Assembly: GCA_951799425.1 (NCBI GenBank)
Contig: OX637391.1
Span: 25,415,701 to 25,479,700, forward strand
Source: Ilex aquifolium
Taxonomy: Eukaryota; Streptophyta; Magnoliopsida; Aquifoliales; Aquifoliaceae
Direction of reading: 5' to 3'
DNA length: 64,000 nt
The notes under the pieces are model-generated. The model was given only the letters and a program-made list of their open reading frames with translations. It searched no databases and was not told where the DNA came from. Shown here piece after piece: positions 1-11,026 of the stretch. Both the position numbers and the translations under genes were made by a program. The first letter of the stretch is position 1, and each line of letters starts with the position of its first letter.

Positions 1-1517
1 CAATATCTCTCAAAACTCAAAACATGAAATTTGTAGATCTCTTTCTTAGAATTCCATATCATCTTTAATCATCTCAATCGGAGCTCGGATGAGAGAGTTA
101 TGCTCAGATAACGAAACGATGTCGAAAGAGTCCAATTAGCTTCGTTTTGCATTTAATGTCTCCATTTGCATCCTAAATCAAAATATAAGAATAATGAGTA
201 CTTTTAGGCTTCAAATAAGTATAAAAGGCTTTAAGAAGCACCCTTCATCACCTTTTATTTACAAACATTGCAAAACTTCATTAATAGCCTGTTCGGATGG
301 GTAAAAATAGAAACTTTAGTGTTTCGGGTGTACGTTGACTTTGGTTTTGAGATAAATCATAAAAATAAATTTTTTTAGGTTAAAATAACATTAAAAATGA
401 ATCCGGAACGTCGAAAAACCTTAGCATAGTCATATGGATCAAATTGGAGATTCTTAGTGGCAAAACCGTAAATTTGGAGAAACCCAAAACAGCCTGTGAA
501 CAGTGTTTTTCGGGGTTGCTATGTTTAAACTCATTTTCATCTCATTTGCCCTCATTTCTTTCACTCCCCTCACACCCCCACACCTCTTGGAACCCTAGAG
601 AGCATTAGAGAGGAAGAAAGGAAGGGAAAAAAACAAGAGATTCAAGGGTGATTCAAGATCAAATATTCTTGTTCTTCACACCAAAGCTAACGATTCAAGG
701 TAGGGGTTTTCTCTCATTCACTTACATTGAGGTTCCAGGTAAGGATGCTTGAGAATCAAAGCTGACCTAAAAGGGGGTGGAGGTTACCATAAAATATGCC
801 ACCTACTGAAAGAATGGTTGGGAATTGTTTATGGCCATTAATGGTTATTATTTGTATGTGGTGCTCGTTTATTCATTTAAGTAATGTTTTTACATAAACT
901 TGAGATCATTTTTAAATGTCACTACTTTAATTCAAATTATGTATATATGTTATGTTAAAAATGAGACCGACCGTTTTAAATTTTTTTTTTTTCTAAACCT
1001 TGTATGGGTTTGGGAGAATTTCTCTACAGAGCTTCGTGTTCACCCCCTACCGCTAACATTTTTCAGATTACCTGCTTGAGGAGGACGTAAGGGTCGAGGA
1101 TCCCGCTACTTGGGAGACTCCACTTGACGGGAGTGTGGATCCCGAGGTGGATGCATAGAGCGACCTCCCTTCCTTTTGTACTAGACTAGGACATTCTTTT
1201 GGAACATTGTGTAGTCTAGCTTCTTTTGTTTATTCCGCTGCTCTACTTTAATTAATTTTTGAGATGTAATAGCCATGACTTGGGCTTATTCTTTTGGATA
1301 ATGTTGTAAATATTTTATGGATAAATGGACTCGGTGTGGTCAATGTAGTATAATTGCACAGGTTGTGTTTTGGGTAGAGCTCCTCGAACAAAGGAGACTC
1401 TGCCCGAATTTTATTAAATTAAGGACCCCCGGTTATTTATGGATTTTATTAGTTGTTCCCATGGTATGAATGGTTTTAAAATGTAATGTCTTCCAGGGTG
1501 GTTTTTGGGGCGTTACA
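1..1517 (+). repeat. 5' LTR of element A (right part only)
   Basis: Bases 1-1517 align with 6832-8858, the 3' LTR of the same element, and end in GTTACA directly before the primer-binding site. Against the 3' LTR this copy lacks 512 bp at about position 734. The missing part covers a TA microsatellite and several GGTAAGGATG-type short repeats. The LTR start lies left of the window. Confidence 0.92.
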
Positions 1518-1521
1518 AAGT

Positions 1522-1533
1522 TGGTATCAGAGC
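1522..1533 (+). other. Primer-binding site of A (initiator tRNA-Met type)
   Basis: TGGTATCAGAGC lies four bases after the LTR end. It complements the 3' end of plant initiator tRNA-Met and is the usual primer site of chromoviruses. Confidence 0.92.
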
Positions 1534-1707
1534 TTAGGCTTCAGGTCTTACATGGGAGCTGTAGGTTATGGAATCACCTCTAGAGCTTTAGGATTAGGGT
1601 GAATCAAATCCTTGAGTGAAATTTTATACACGTTCTATGCCTTAGCTTAACCTAATATTTAGGATGTCTTGTACATCCATGAACTAAGTTGTGAATTGAT
1701 GTGCAGG

Positions 1708-2745
1708 ATGAACGGTGAACAAGGACGGGGAAGCGGACGTGGGCGTGGCCGTGGAGGTCAAACGAATCCACCACCACCACCACCACCTCCGGATGCCATG
1801 CAAGGCATTTACCAATGCTTGAGGGAGCTCACCACTTTGGTACAAAACCAAAATGGTAACAACAACCACAATGGTGGAGCTCATCCTCTCGCTCAAGTAC
1901 CTGGCAATGGGAACGGAGACCGAAGGATGATAGCTCTTCGGAAATTCTTAAGACAACGACCACCTAACTTCCAAGGGAGCTCCAATCCTTTAGAGGCGGA
2001 TAGATGGATCCGCCGAGTGAAGAAGATTTGTGACGGCATGGGAGTTGTCGAGGAGTTGAGAGTTGGTTTGGCGACCTACCTGTTTGAGGGGGAGGCCGAC
2101 TATTGGTGGGATGCCATAAAGAGGAGAAGGGACACCGACACACTCACTTGGGAAGAGTTCGATCAACTTTTCCAAGATAAGTACTTCCCTAAATCGGTCA
2201 GAGACCGAATGAAGGCGGATTTTCTTGCACTACGACAGGGTAGTATGATCGTGGCTGAGTATGAGAGGCGGTTCGACGAGCTTTCCCGTTATGCTACGGG
2301 ATTTATAGCTACTGAGGCCGACAGGGCCAAGCGCTTCGAGCAGGGTCTGAGGCCGATCATTAGGTAGAAGTTGGTGGCTCTTAGAATCCGTGAGTTTGGG
2401 GACTTAGCAGACAGAGCTGCATTGGTAGAGAGAGACATAGAGGATAGCCAGCGACGACAGGGCTTCTCGAGAGGAGGTCCGATCCGGACGGGTGCTAGCA
2501 CTAGTGGGGCACAGAGACCGACACCATACCGTCGCCCAGACCCGACAGGTGGACAGCGAATTTTGACAGCCCGAGGAGAGGGAGACACTCAGACTAGAGC
2601 CGGTATTACCCCACGATCCTACTTTGCATGCGGAGGTGTGGGACATATTCGGATGCATTGCCCAGTTTTTCCACCTCAAGGGCCTATCCAGACCGCCAGA
2701 CAGGTACCAGCAGCCCAACCACCACCACCGAGGCCTGCACCGTAG
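1708..2745 (+). pseudogene. gag: A gag (capsid/nucleocapsid), with in-frame stops
   Basis: The probable start is the ATG at 1708 (MNGEQGRGSGRGRG), followed by a Gly/Arg-rich and a poly-Pro stretch. The core has the retrotransposon gag signature, with the WWDAIKRRR and EEFDQLFQDKYFP motifs. The frame is cut by TAG at 2365-2367 and again by TAG at 2743-2745, but the same frame continues past both. The zinc knuckle near 2625-2665 keeps three of its four ligands: the first Cys of CX2CX4HX4C reads Tyr. The product would package element RNA in cytoplasmic particles, but this copy cannot make a full-length protein. Confidence 0.88.
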
Positions 2746-2799
2746 CGACCGATACAAGCTCAAGCCCCCGGCGGTGCCAACCAAGGGCGAGTATTTGCT

Positions 2800-4833
2800 T
2801 TGACTCAGCCGGAGGAGGACATTGCCAATGCCGTGGTGGAAGGTATCGTCCTTATTTATAATTCGTGGGCCCGTATATTATTTGACCCCGGTGCAACACA
2901 CTCATTTGTACGCACGACATATGCACTTGATTTGGGATTGAGTTTCGCGAAGCTAGAGCATGTTATGAACATTAGCTTGCCCACGGGAAAACGGTTAGAT
3001 ACTAGCCGAGTCTGCAAGGGTTGCGTGCTTCGCATTGGGGAGCACGAATTGATTGTGGATTTGATTGTTTTAGAGATGAAGGGGTATGATGTGATTTTTG
3101 GGATGAACTTGTTGTCCGCTTTCCAGGCGGTAGTGGATTGTTTCTGCAAGCGGATTACATTTCAGTTGCCGGGAGGAGTCATTTTTAGTTTTGTGAATAA
3201 CCGAGATTCTTTCCATCCATTTCCTACTACGGGTAGTAGATTCTTAAAAGCGAAAGCGGGAAGTCAATTGAGTTTCTTAGCTAGCTTGATGGGAGATGAC
3301 AGGGATAAACTCCATACGGATGTGGTGTTAATTGTATCAGAGTTTTCGGATGTTTTTCCCGAGGAATTACCCGGATTACCGCCACATAGGGAAATTGAGT
3401 TCAACATCGATCTCTATTCGGGAACCGAACCCATATCCATTGCTCCCTACCGGATGGCACCTTTGGAGTTGAAGGAGCTAAGGAAGCAGTTGGATCATTT
3501 GTTGGTGATTGGGTTTATCCATCTAAGCACTTCACCCTGGGGAGCCCCGGTCCTCTTTGTGAAGAAAACGGATGAGACTCTACGGTTGTGCACGGATTAT
3601 CGGAGGTTGAATCGGGTTACCGTGAAGAATAAGTATCCGTTGCCGAGAATTGATGACTTATTTGATCAGTTGAAGGGTTCGAAGTATTACTCCAAGATTG
3701 ATCTTCGCACGGGGTATCATCAGCTGCGGATTAAGGAGGAGGATATTCCTAAGACTGCTTTCCGTACCCGGTATGGTCATTTCGAGTATACGGTGATGCC
3801 GTTCGGATTGACTAATGCCCCCGCAGCCTTCATGGATTTGATGCACAGAGTCTTCCGGCCTTACCTCGATCAATTTGTCATTGTGTTTATTGATGACATA
3901 TTGGTTTACTCACAGACTCAGGAGGAACATGCTCGTCATCTCTCTATTGTGCTACAAACATTGAGAGAACATAAGTTATATGCGAAGATGAGCAAGTGTG
4001 AGTTTTGGATGAAGGAAGTGAAGTTCCTTGGCCATGTTGTGTCCGAGCAAGGAGTAGCGGTTAATCCTGCAAAGGTTGAGGCCGTGATGAAATGGGAACC
4101 ACCGAAGAACGTGACGGAAGTACGGAGTTTCTTGGGGTTAGCCGGCTATTATCGTAGGTTTGTGGAAGGGTTCTCCAAGCTTGCGATGCCGATGACTCGC
4201 CTTACAAAGAAGGGGGAGAAATTTTTGTGGACTCAAGCGTGTGAACTAGCTTTTCGCACCTTGAAGGAGAAGTTAACGATGGCACCTATCCTCATTATTC
4301 CGAGTAGTGGGGAAGGCTACGATGTCTACACCTATGCTTCACTACGAGGCTTGGGATGCGTTCTAATGCAAGGAGGGAAGGTAGTGGCTTATGGCTCGAG
4401 GCAACTCAAGGTGCATGAGCAGAATTATCACACACACGACTTGGAGCTGGCTGCGGTGGTGTTTGCTCTTAAGTTGTGGAGATGTTATTTATACGGGGAG
4501 AAATTTCAAGTGTTCTCGGACCATAAAAGCCTCAAGTATATCTTCACACAGAATGACTTGAATCTCCGGCAGAGAAGGTGGATTGAGTACTTGGAAGATT
4601 ATGAGTTCACGCTCAACTACCATCCGGGGAAGGCCAATGTAGTTGCCGACGCTCTTAGCAGGAAGTCTCAGGGTGAAATCAATTCTCTTGCGGTAAATAG
4701 GTGGAAAATGATTGATGCATTGGAGGAGTACAATCTATGGGTGGATGGACCGGAGTATCAACCATATCTATTCAACCTTGTAGCTCAACCGACGCTTCGG
4801 CAACGGGTTATGGAGTTGCAATGCCTGGATTAA
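2800..4833 (+). pseudogene. pol: A pol part 1: protease, reverse transcriptase, RNase H
   Basis: This continues the gag frame. The protease has FDPGATHSF near residue 28, with Pro where most retropepsins have Ser or Thr. Reverse transcriptase shows [18 protein letters not shown] and the catalytic FIDD, with the Asp pair at residues 365-366. RNase H follows with VYTYAS at residues 509-514; the usual catalytic Asp of this motif is Tyr512. TAA at 4831-4833 stops the frame, which resumes in phase as integrase. The enzyme set would convert element RNA to DNA, but the stops and the RNase H substitution make it defective. Confidence 0.92.
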
Positions 4834-4842
4834 GAACTCGAT

Positions 4843-6225
4843 TTGATTAGAGCCCGATTGGAGAATGGAGAAGCGATGGAAGGATGGTCTTGGAAGAATG
4901 GAGAGTTGAGATATGGGGAGAAGCTATGTGTTCCCGATGATTCATCCCTAAAGGAGGAGATATTTGGAGAGTGTCATCGCTCCAAGTTTGCTATCCACCC
5001 CGGTAGCACAAAGATGTATAGGGACATGAAGCGTCAATACTGGTGGAGGGGAATGAAGCGAGATGTGGCCAAGTATGTGGCAAAATGTGCGGTGTGCCAG
5101 CAGGTGAAGATTGAGCATCAAAGGCCAGGGGGAGTCCTACAGTCTTTGCCTATTCCAGAGTGGAAGTGGGATCACATCACCATGGACTTCGTGTCGGGTT
5201 TACCACGGACGTCGCGCAGGCATAATGCAGTGTGGGTCATTGTGGATAGACTCACCAAGTCCGCTCACTTTTTTGGTATGAAGACCACGGATACATTCGA
5301 GACTTTGAGACAGCTGTATATCCGTGAGATAGTGAGGTTACACGACGTTCCGCTCTCGATTGTGTCGGATCGTGACTCTAGGTTTGTGGCGAGATTCTGG
5401 CAGAGTCTACAACAAGCGATGGGGATGGAGTTACACTTCAGTACGGCTTTTCATCCCCAAACGGATGGCCAATCCGAGAGGGTGATACATATTGTGGAGG
5501 ATATGTTACGCGCTTGCGCGTTGGACTTCAAGGGGAGTTGGAGCGACCACTTACCGTTGGTGGAGTTTGCTTACAACAACAGCTATCAGGGAAGTATTGG
5601 GATGGCACCGTATGAAGCATTGTATGGAAGACCATGCCGATCACCGACGTGTTGGTTAGAAGCCGGCGAGAGCAGTGTGTTTGGACCAGACATTGTTCGA
5701 GAAACTACAGAGAAGATTCAACTCATCCGAGAGAGGCTACGGACGGCGCAAAGTAGACATAAGAGCTATGCGGACCACAGACGAAGACCCTTAGAATTCA
5801 AGGTGGGAGACTACGTATTTCTCAAGGTGTCACTCAAGAAGGGTGTGTTTCGATTCGGCAAGAAGGGGAAGTTAGCGCCAAGATATACCGGACCGTTTGA
5901 GGTAATCAAAGTGGTAGGCAAGGCGGCATATCAACTTCGACTACAAGCCCAGCTATTCGGAGTACATGACGTGTTCCACGTGTCCATGTTGAGAAGGTGT
6001 CACTCGGATGCGACTCCAGTCATGAACTTGGAGGAGATTGAAATTCAAGACGGAGCAACCTACGAAGAGCAACCGGTAGAAATTCTCAACGCCAAGGAAA
6101 AAGTGCTTCGCAACAAAGTTATCAGATTGGTGAAGGTTTTGTGGCAACACCATGGAGTGGAGAAAGCTACATGGGAACCGGAGCAAGAAATGCGGGAGAA
6201 GTATCCATATTTGTTCGCTACTTGA
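4843..6225 (+). pseudogene. pol: A pol part 2: integrase with C-terminal chromodomain
   Basis: It is in phase with the preceding part. The N-terminal HHCC zinc domain ends in CAVCQQ. The catalytic triad is Asp115, Asp176 and Glu212, giving the standard 35-residue gap between the last two. A GPFEVI core of the GPY/F module follows, and a chromodomain ends the protein (VIRLVKVLWQHHG, KATWEPEQEM). In chromoviruses this domain steers integration to marked heterochromatin. The part is intact but is separated from gag by upstream stops. It ends 41 bases before the 3' LTR. Confidence 0.92.
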
Positions 6226-6253
6226 GGTAAGTTTCGAGGACGAAACTTTCTTT

Positions 6254-6266
6254 AAGGGAGGTGGAT
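6254..6266 (+). other. Polypurine tract of A
   Basis: AAGGGAGGTGGAT directly precedes the TGTAACACCC start of the 3' LTR. It is the expected primer site for plus-strand DNA synthesis. Confidence 0.85.
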
Positions 6267-8858
6267 TGTAACACCCAGCATTTTATTTTATATATGTATA
6301 TAGATATATAGTAAATATTTGTTGTAAAAATGTGGATATATGTAGTGATGTGTGTTTGAATTTGGTAGATTGGAAAAGTAAAGATTTAAAATGTTAGTGG
6401 AAATAATAGTTGAAATTTAGTTTTAATAAATGAAAATATGAAATTTTAGGTCCTAGAACTTGAATTAAATAGGTTTGGTGTAGAAATATGTGTTGGAGAG
6501 ATTTGGGATGGATTTGGTTGGCTTAGGAATGGATTGGAAATGGAAAGAGGGATGAAACAGCTGTGAACAGTGCACGCGAACAGTGCACTGGCTGTAACTT
6601 CAAGCTCGATTTCGACCTTATTCATTCAATATCTCTCAAAAATCAAATCATGAAAGTTGTATAGCTCTTTCTTAGCATTCCATAGCATCTTGAATCATCT
6701 CAATCGGACCTCGGATGAGAGAGTTATGCCCAGATAACGAAGCGATATCAAAACAGTCCATTTAGCTTGAACAGTGCACGTGAACAGTGCACTGACTGCA
6801 ACTTCAAGCTCGATTTAGACCTTGATTCAGTCAATATATCTCAAAACTCAAAACATGAAATTTGTAGAGCTCTTTCTTATAATTCCATATCATCTTGAAT
6901 CATCTCAATCGGAGCTCGGATGAGAGAGTTATGCTCAGATAACGAAACGATGTCGAAAGAGTCCAATTAGCTTCATTTTGCATTTAATGTCTCCATTTTC
7001 ATCATAAATCAAAATATAAGAATAATGAGTACTTTTAGGCTTCAAATAAGTATAAAAGGATTTAAGAAGCACCCTTCATCACCTTTTATTTACAAACATT
7101 GCAAAACTTCATTAATAGCCGGTTCGGATGCATAAAAATAGAAACTTTAGTGTTTCGGGTGTACGTTGACTTTGGTTTTGAGATAAATCATAAAAATAAA
7201 TGTTTTTAGGTTAAAATAACATTAAAAATGAATCCGGAACGTCGAAAAACCTTAGCATAGTCATATGGATCAAATTGGAGATTCTTAGTGGCAAAACCGT
7301 AAATTTGGAGAAACCCAAAACAGCCTGTGAACAGTGTTTTTCGGGGCTGCTATGTTTAAACTCATTTTCATCTCATTTGCCCTCATTTATTTAACTCTCC
7401 TCACACCCCCACACCTCTTGGAACCCTAGAGAGCATTAGAGAGGAAGAAAGGAAGGGAAAAAACAAGAGATTCAAGGGTGATTCAAGATCAAATATTCTT
7501 GTTCTTCACACCAAAGCTAAGGATTCAAGGTAGGGGTTTTCTCTCATTCACTTACATTGAGGTTAGGGTATATATATATATATATATATATATGTTTTGG
7601 CTATCAATGGTATATATATGCTATGGAATCAACCTCCCTTAGGCTTTTTGCAAAGATTACATGTTTTGAATAAAGTTAGGGTTTAATACCCATATAATCT
7701 CTTTCTAGTTTTAAAACCCTAATTTTTGGGAGAGTGATGTAATTCCTTCTTAAATGCTTGCTTTATTATGAATTTCGAAACCTTAGTGCTTTGTGTTGGG
7801 TAGAAAAATGATGTTATTGTGATCTCATGTATTTTTCTTGGTTGGTTGTGGAATGGTTACATGATATATTTTGGGGATTTTGGATAGATGCTTGTAAATT
7901 GAGATAAATGTTGGAATGGTATGCTTGGTTGGGTTGTTTTTGATGCACATGAGTGAGAGGTTCCTTGTAAGGATGCTCACCCCTTCCCAAGAGGTTCCCG
8001 GTAAGGATGTTTGAGAAACAATGTAGTGATTGGTGAGAGATTCCATGTAAGGATGCTCATCCATTCTCAAGAGATTCCAGGTAAGGATGCTTGAGAATCA
8101 AAGGTGACCTAAAAGGGGGTGGAGGTTACCACAAAGTATGCCACCTACCGAAAGAATTGTTGGGAATTGTTTATGGCCATTAATGGTTATTATTTGTATG
8201 TGGTGCTCGTTTATTCATTTAAGTAATGTTTTTACAAAAACTTGAGATCCTTTTTAAATGTCACTACTTTAATTCAAATTATGTATCTATGCTATGTTAA
8301 AAATGAGACCGACCGTTTTAAATATTTTTTTTTCTAAACCTTGTATGGGTTTGGGAGAATTTCTCTACAGAGCTTTGTGCTCACCCCTTACCGCTAACAT
8401 TTTTCAGATTACCTGCTTGAGGAGGACGTAAAGGTCGAGGATCCCGCTACTTGGGAGACTCCACTTGACGGGAGTGTGGATCCCGAGGTGGACGCATAGA
8501 GCGACCTCCCTTCCTTTTGTACTAGACTAGGACATTCTTTTGGAACATTGTGTAGTCTAGCTTTTTTTGTTTATTCCGCTGCGCTACTTTAATTAATTTT
8601 TGAGATGTACTAGCCATGACTTGGGCTTATTCTTTTGGATAATGTTGTAAATATTTTATGGATAAATGGACCCAATGTGGTCAATGTAGTATAATTGCAC
8701 AGGTTGTGTTTTGGGTAGAGCTCCCCGAACAAAGGAGACTCTGCCCAAATTTTATTAAATTAAGGACCCCCGGTTATTTATGAATTTTATTAGTTGTTCC
8801 CATGATATGAATGGTTTTAAAAGGTAATGCCTTCCAGGGTGGTTTTTGGGGCATTACA
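6267..8858 (+). repeat. 3' LTR of element A
   Basis: About 2.59 kb, beginning TGTAACACCC and ending GCATTACA. It contains a 204 bp tandem duplication from 6565 to about 6972, a TA microsatellite near 7570-7592 and four degenerate GGTAAGGATG-type repeats at 7959-8096. The right part matches the 5' LTR at 1-1517. Confidence 0.93.
6565..6972 (+). repeat. 204 bp tandem duplication in the A LTR
   Basis: Two adjacent copies begin GAACAGTGCACG at 6565 and 6769 and run through CTCGGATGAGAGAGTTATG. They differ at scattered bases, so the duplication is not recent. Confidence 0.85.
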
Positions 8859-10377
8859 AAAAACAAGAGATCAAAGTGTTGATTCAAGTTGGGAAAGATG
8901 AAATCTTCAAGTTTTCACTCAAAACCAAGAAAGCAAGGTAGGGGTTTTCTTCCATTCTTGTTCATTGATGCTAGGGCTTATATATATACATGTTTTGAAT
9001 CTAAATCTTATATATATGTATTGGAATCCTTATTTCTTGATACTCTTGCAAATATTACCATGTTTTGAAGGAAGCTATGATTGGATAGCCATGAAATCTC
9101 TTTCTCTTGTCTTGAAAACCCTAGTTTTCAAGAAAAATGGGTTTTTCTCTCAATATCCCTTTGTTCTTGATTTCAAAACTCTAGTGCTTTGTATTGAACA
9201 ATAAAATGGTATTTTTGATGATCTCTTGCATATTTTCTTAAATTGTTTTATCAGAATAATACATGTGAAATTTGGTGATTTTTGATTTACTTGTGATTTG
9301 AGAAATTGGTTCGTATTGTATCTCTTGTGTGGATGTTTGGATGAACATGGGTGGCCGTTGACCGGGTATTGTAGAGTGGATAGATGCGTTTCTTACTCCG
9401 TGTGGGTTTGAATTTTTCCTACCACTCGTAGTGGGGTTGGTGCCTTGTGAGGACCAAACCACTATTCGTTCACGTGGTACCGAGGCAAAAGGTTAGTATA
9501 CTATTCCTGGGTTGGATTCGTCACTGCCAATGCGTTGGTATACGCCCTTCCTAAAGTTGGATATCCTTGCGAGGATTGTGTGTGTGTGTGTGGACCAGGA
9601 TATTCTCGATGTGTTTATTCATGCGATGTCATACATCATACCTGAGATACAAAGTGTGGGTAATTGTATATTGTGGTATATAGATACAAGTTGTGGTTTT
9701 AGATACATTGTGGGCTATTATTTATTGTGCAAATGGTTGGTTATGGTTTATTGTGGAAAGGAGTTTACTGTGGAAATGGTTATTGTGGAAATGGTAACTT
9801 GTTGGAATGGTTATTTTTGGGAATTGGTTTTACTTTTTTCATTTAATTATTGCTATTGTGTAAACTTGAGATCCAGTGAAATGTCTTTGTTTTCCTTCAA
9901 AAGCTATATATGATATTTGTCAAATGAGACCGACTGTTTTATATACTTTTGAAACCTTGTTCGAGTTTGAGAGGATTTTCCTACAGAGCTTAGTGCTCAC
10001 CCCTTACAAACAATATCTTTTTCAAATTATGGTCTAGAGGAGGAGCTCGGAGTTGATGAGCCGGTACATTGGGAAGCTCCAATAGATGGGAACGTGGATC
10101 CCGAGGTGGACGTTTAGAGCTATATTCTTTTATGTTCTAGACTAGAAAATTCATTTTGAGACAATGTGAAGTCTAATATTTTTGTTATTCTGCTGCAAGT
10201 TAATAGTTGATTTTTGGGATGTAATTGCCATTGTTGGGCATATTCTTTTGGATGATGTTGTATATATTGTGGATGATGAATGAAATTCTCTTTAGTTATG
10301 AAGTTCATTTAGTTGCTCTCATAATGTGAATGGTTTTAGATAGTAATGCCGTCCAAGGGGGATTTTGGGGTGTTACA
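8859..10377 (+). repeat. Element B: Tekay-type LTR, right part, interrupted by A
   Basis: The sequence follows the same plan as the A LTR but is diverged: CAAGAGAT, GGTAGGGGTTTTC, GAGACCGACTGTTTTA, GTGGATCCCGAGGTGGACG and a final GGGGTGTTACA. It begins where A ends, within an A-run also found in the A LTR, so A entered this LTR and its left part lies outside the window. No TGGTATCAGAGC primer site follows, so it is a 3' or solo LTR. No credible gene is present; the ORF at 9512-9913 has no recognisable product. Confidence 0.82.
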
Positions 10378-10387
10378 TATAAATAGG
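10378..10387 (+). promoter_or_regulatory. TATA box of the C LTR
   Basis: TATAAATAGG is matched by CCTATAAATAGG in the homologous E LTR (minus strand, 60512-60523). Element B ends at 10377, directly upstream of the box, so the promoter has lost its native upstream region. Confidence 0.65.
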
Positions 10388-10830
10388 CTTGCCCATCTTC
10401 TTGAACCGAGAGTTAGAGAGGGAGAGTTCAGGAGACCTTTGAGAGAAATATTCAAGAATAAAAAGAAGAATTGAAAGAGAGATTCAAGAATCCAAGGTGA
10501 GATCCTGTCCAACCTACTTTCCAGCTAGAATTCTGTTATTTCTACCTTTCTGTTATGTCTTTCTACTTGGAGAGTTGAACTTCCGCCACCTTTATTAACA
10601 TTCAGTTTACTTACGCCCTTTATTTACTCAGTCTAGTTATCAATCTAAGCTCACATCACAAGCTATCTTATGTTACACTACTTTAACAACAACTTTACTG
10701 TTCTTATTTTAAATTCCAATTATTAAAACTTTTAGTGGGATCGATCTTGGACTTAAACCGAGTAAACTATAATTCGACCACTTATACTTGGGTGTATGAT
10801 ATAAACCAGGTCATGAAACAGGTCGAATCA
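10378..10830 (+). repeat. Element C: 5' LTR remnant
   Basis: It starts at the TATAAATAGG box, where B was inserted, and ends GGTCGAATCA directly before an Athila-type primer site. The same sequence recurs at 52340-52733 (+) and on the minus strand at 53484-54377 and 60083-60873, which fixes its identity as an LTR. The U3 part lies left of B, outside the window. Confidence 0.88.
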
Positions 10831-10836
10831 AGTTTT

Positions 10837-10853
10837 TGGCGCCGTTGCTGTGG
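10837..10853 (+). other. Primer-binding site of C (tRNA-Asp type)
   Basis: TGGCGCCGTTGCTGTGG lies six bases after the LTR end. It differs slightly from the 17-base site of H (27314-27330), which is the usual Athila primer site. Confidence 0.85.
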
Positions 10854-11026
10854 AGTTAAAGTAATTTTAATTTGAATAGGGAAAGTTGTTTACTTGTATT
10901 ATATGTTTATAGATTGTTTGTTTTCGTTTAATAGTTATGTCTATTCATTCATCAGTAGGTTCTGTAAATTAGTCATCTCCTTCGTTTTCATCATCTTCAT
11001 CTACACAAGCATCATTTGAATTAAGT

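Larger units (their letters stand above)
1..8858 (+). mobile_element. Element A: Ty3/gypsy Tekay-type chromovirus, 5' LTR cut by the window edge
   Basis: Order on the + strand is partial 5' LTR, initiator-Met-type primer site, gag, protease, reverse transcriptase, RNase H, integrase, chromodomain, polypurine tract and 3' LTR. The long LTRs start TGTAACACCC and end GTTACA or ATTACA, and the integrase carries a C-terminal chromodomain, which together indicate the Tekay/Del group. The polyprotein is one reading frame with three in-frame stops and no frameshift, so the copy is disabled. The 3' LTR is followed by a run of A that is also found inside the LTR it entered (B), so A is nested in a relative. 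The left flank is outside the window. Confidence 0.93.

Noticed and set aside
1-8858. Endogenous plant pararetrovirus
   Set aside because: LTRs, primer site, integrase and chromodomain are present and movement protein is absent, so A is an LTR retrotransposon.
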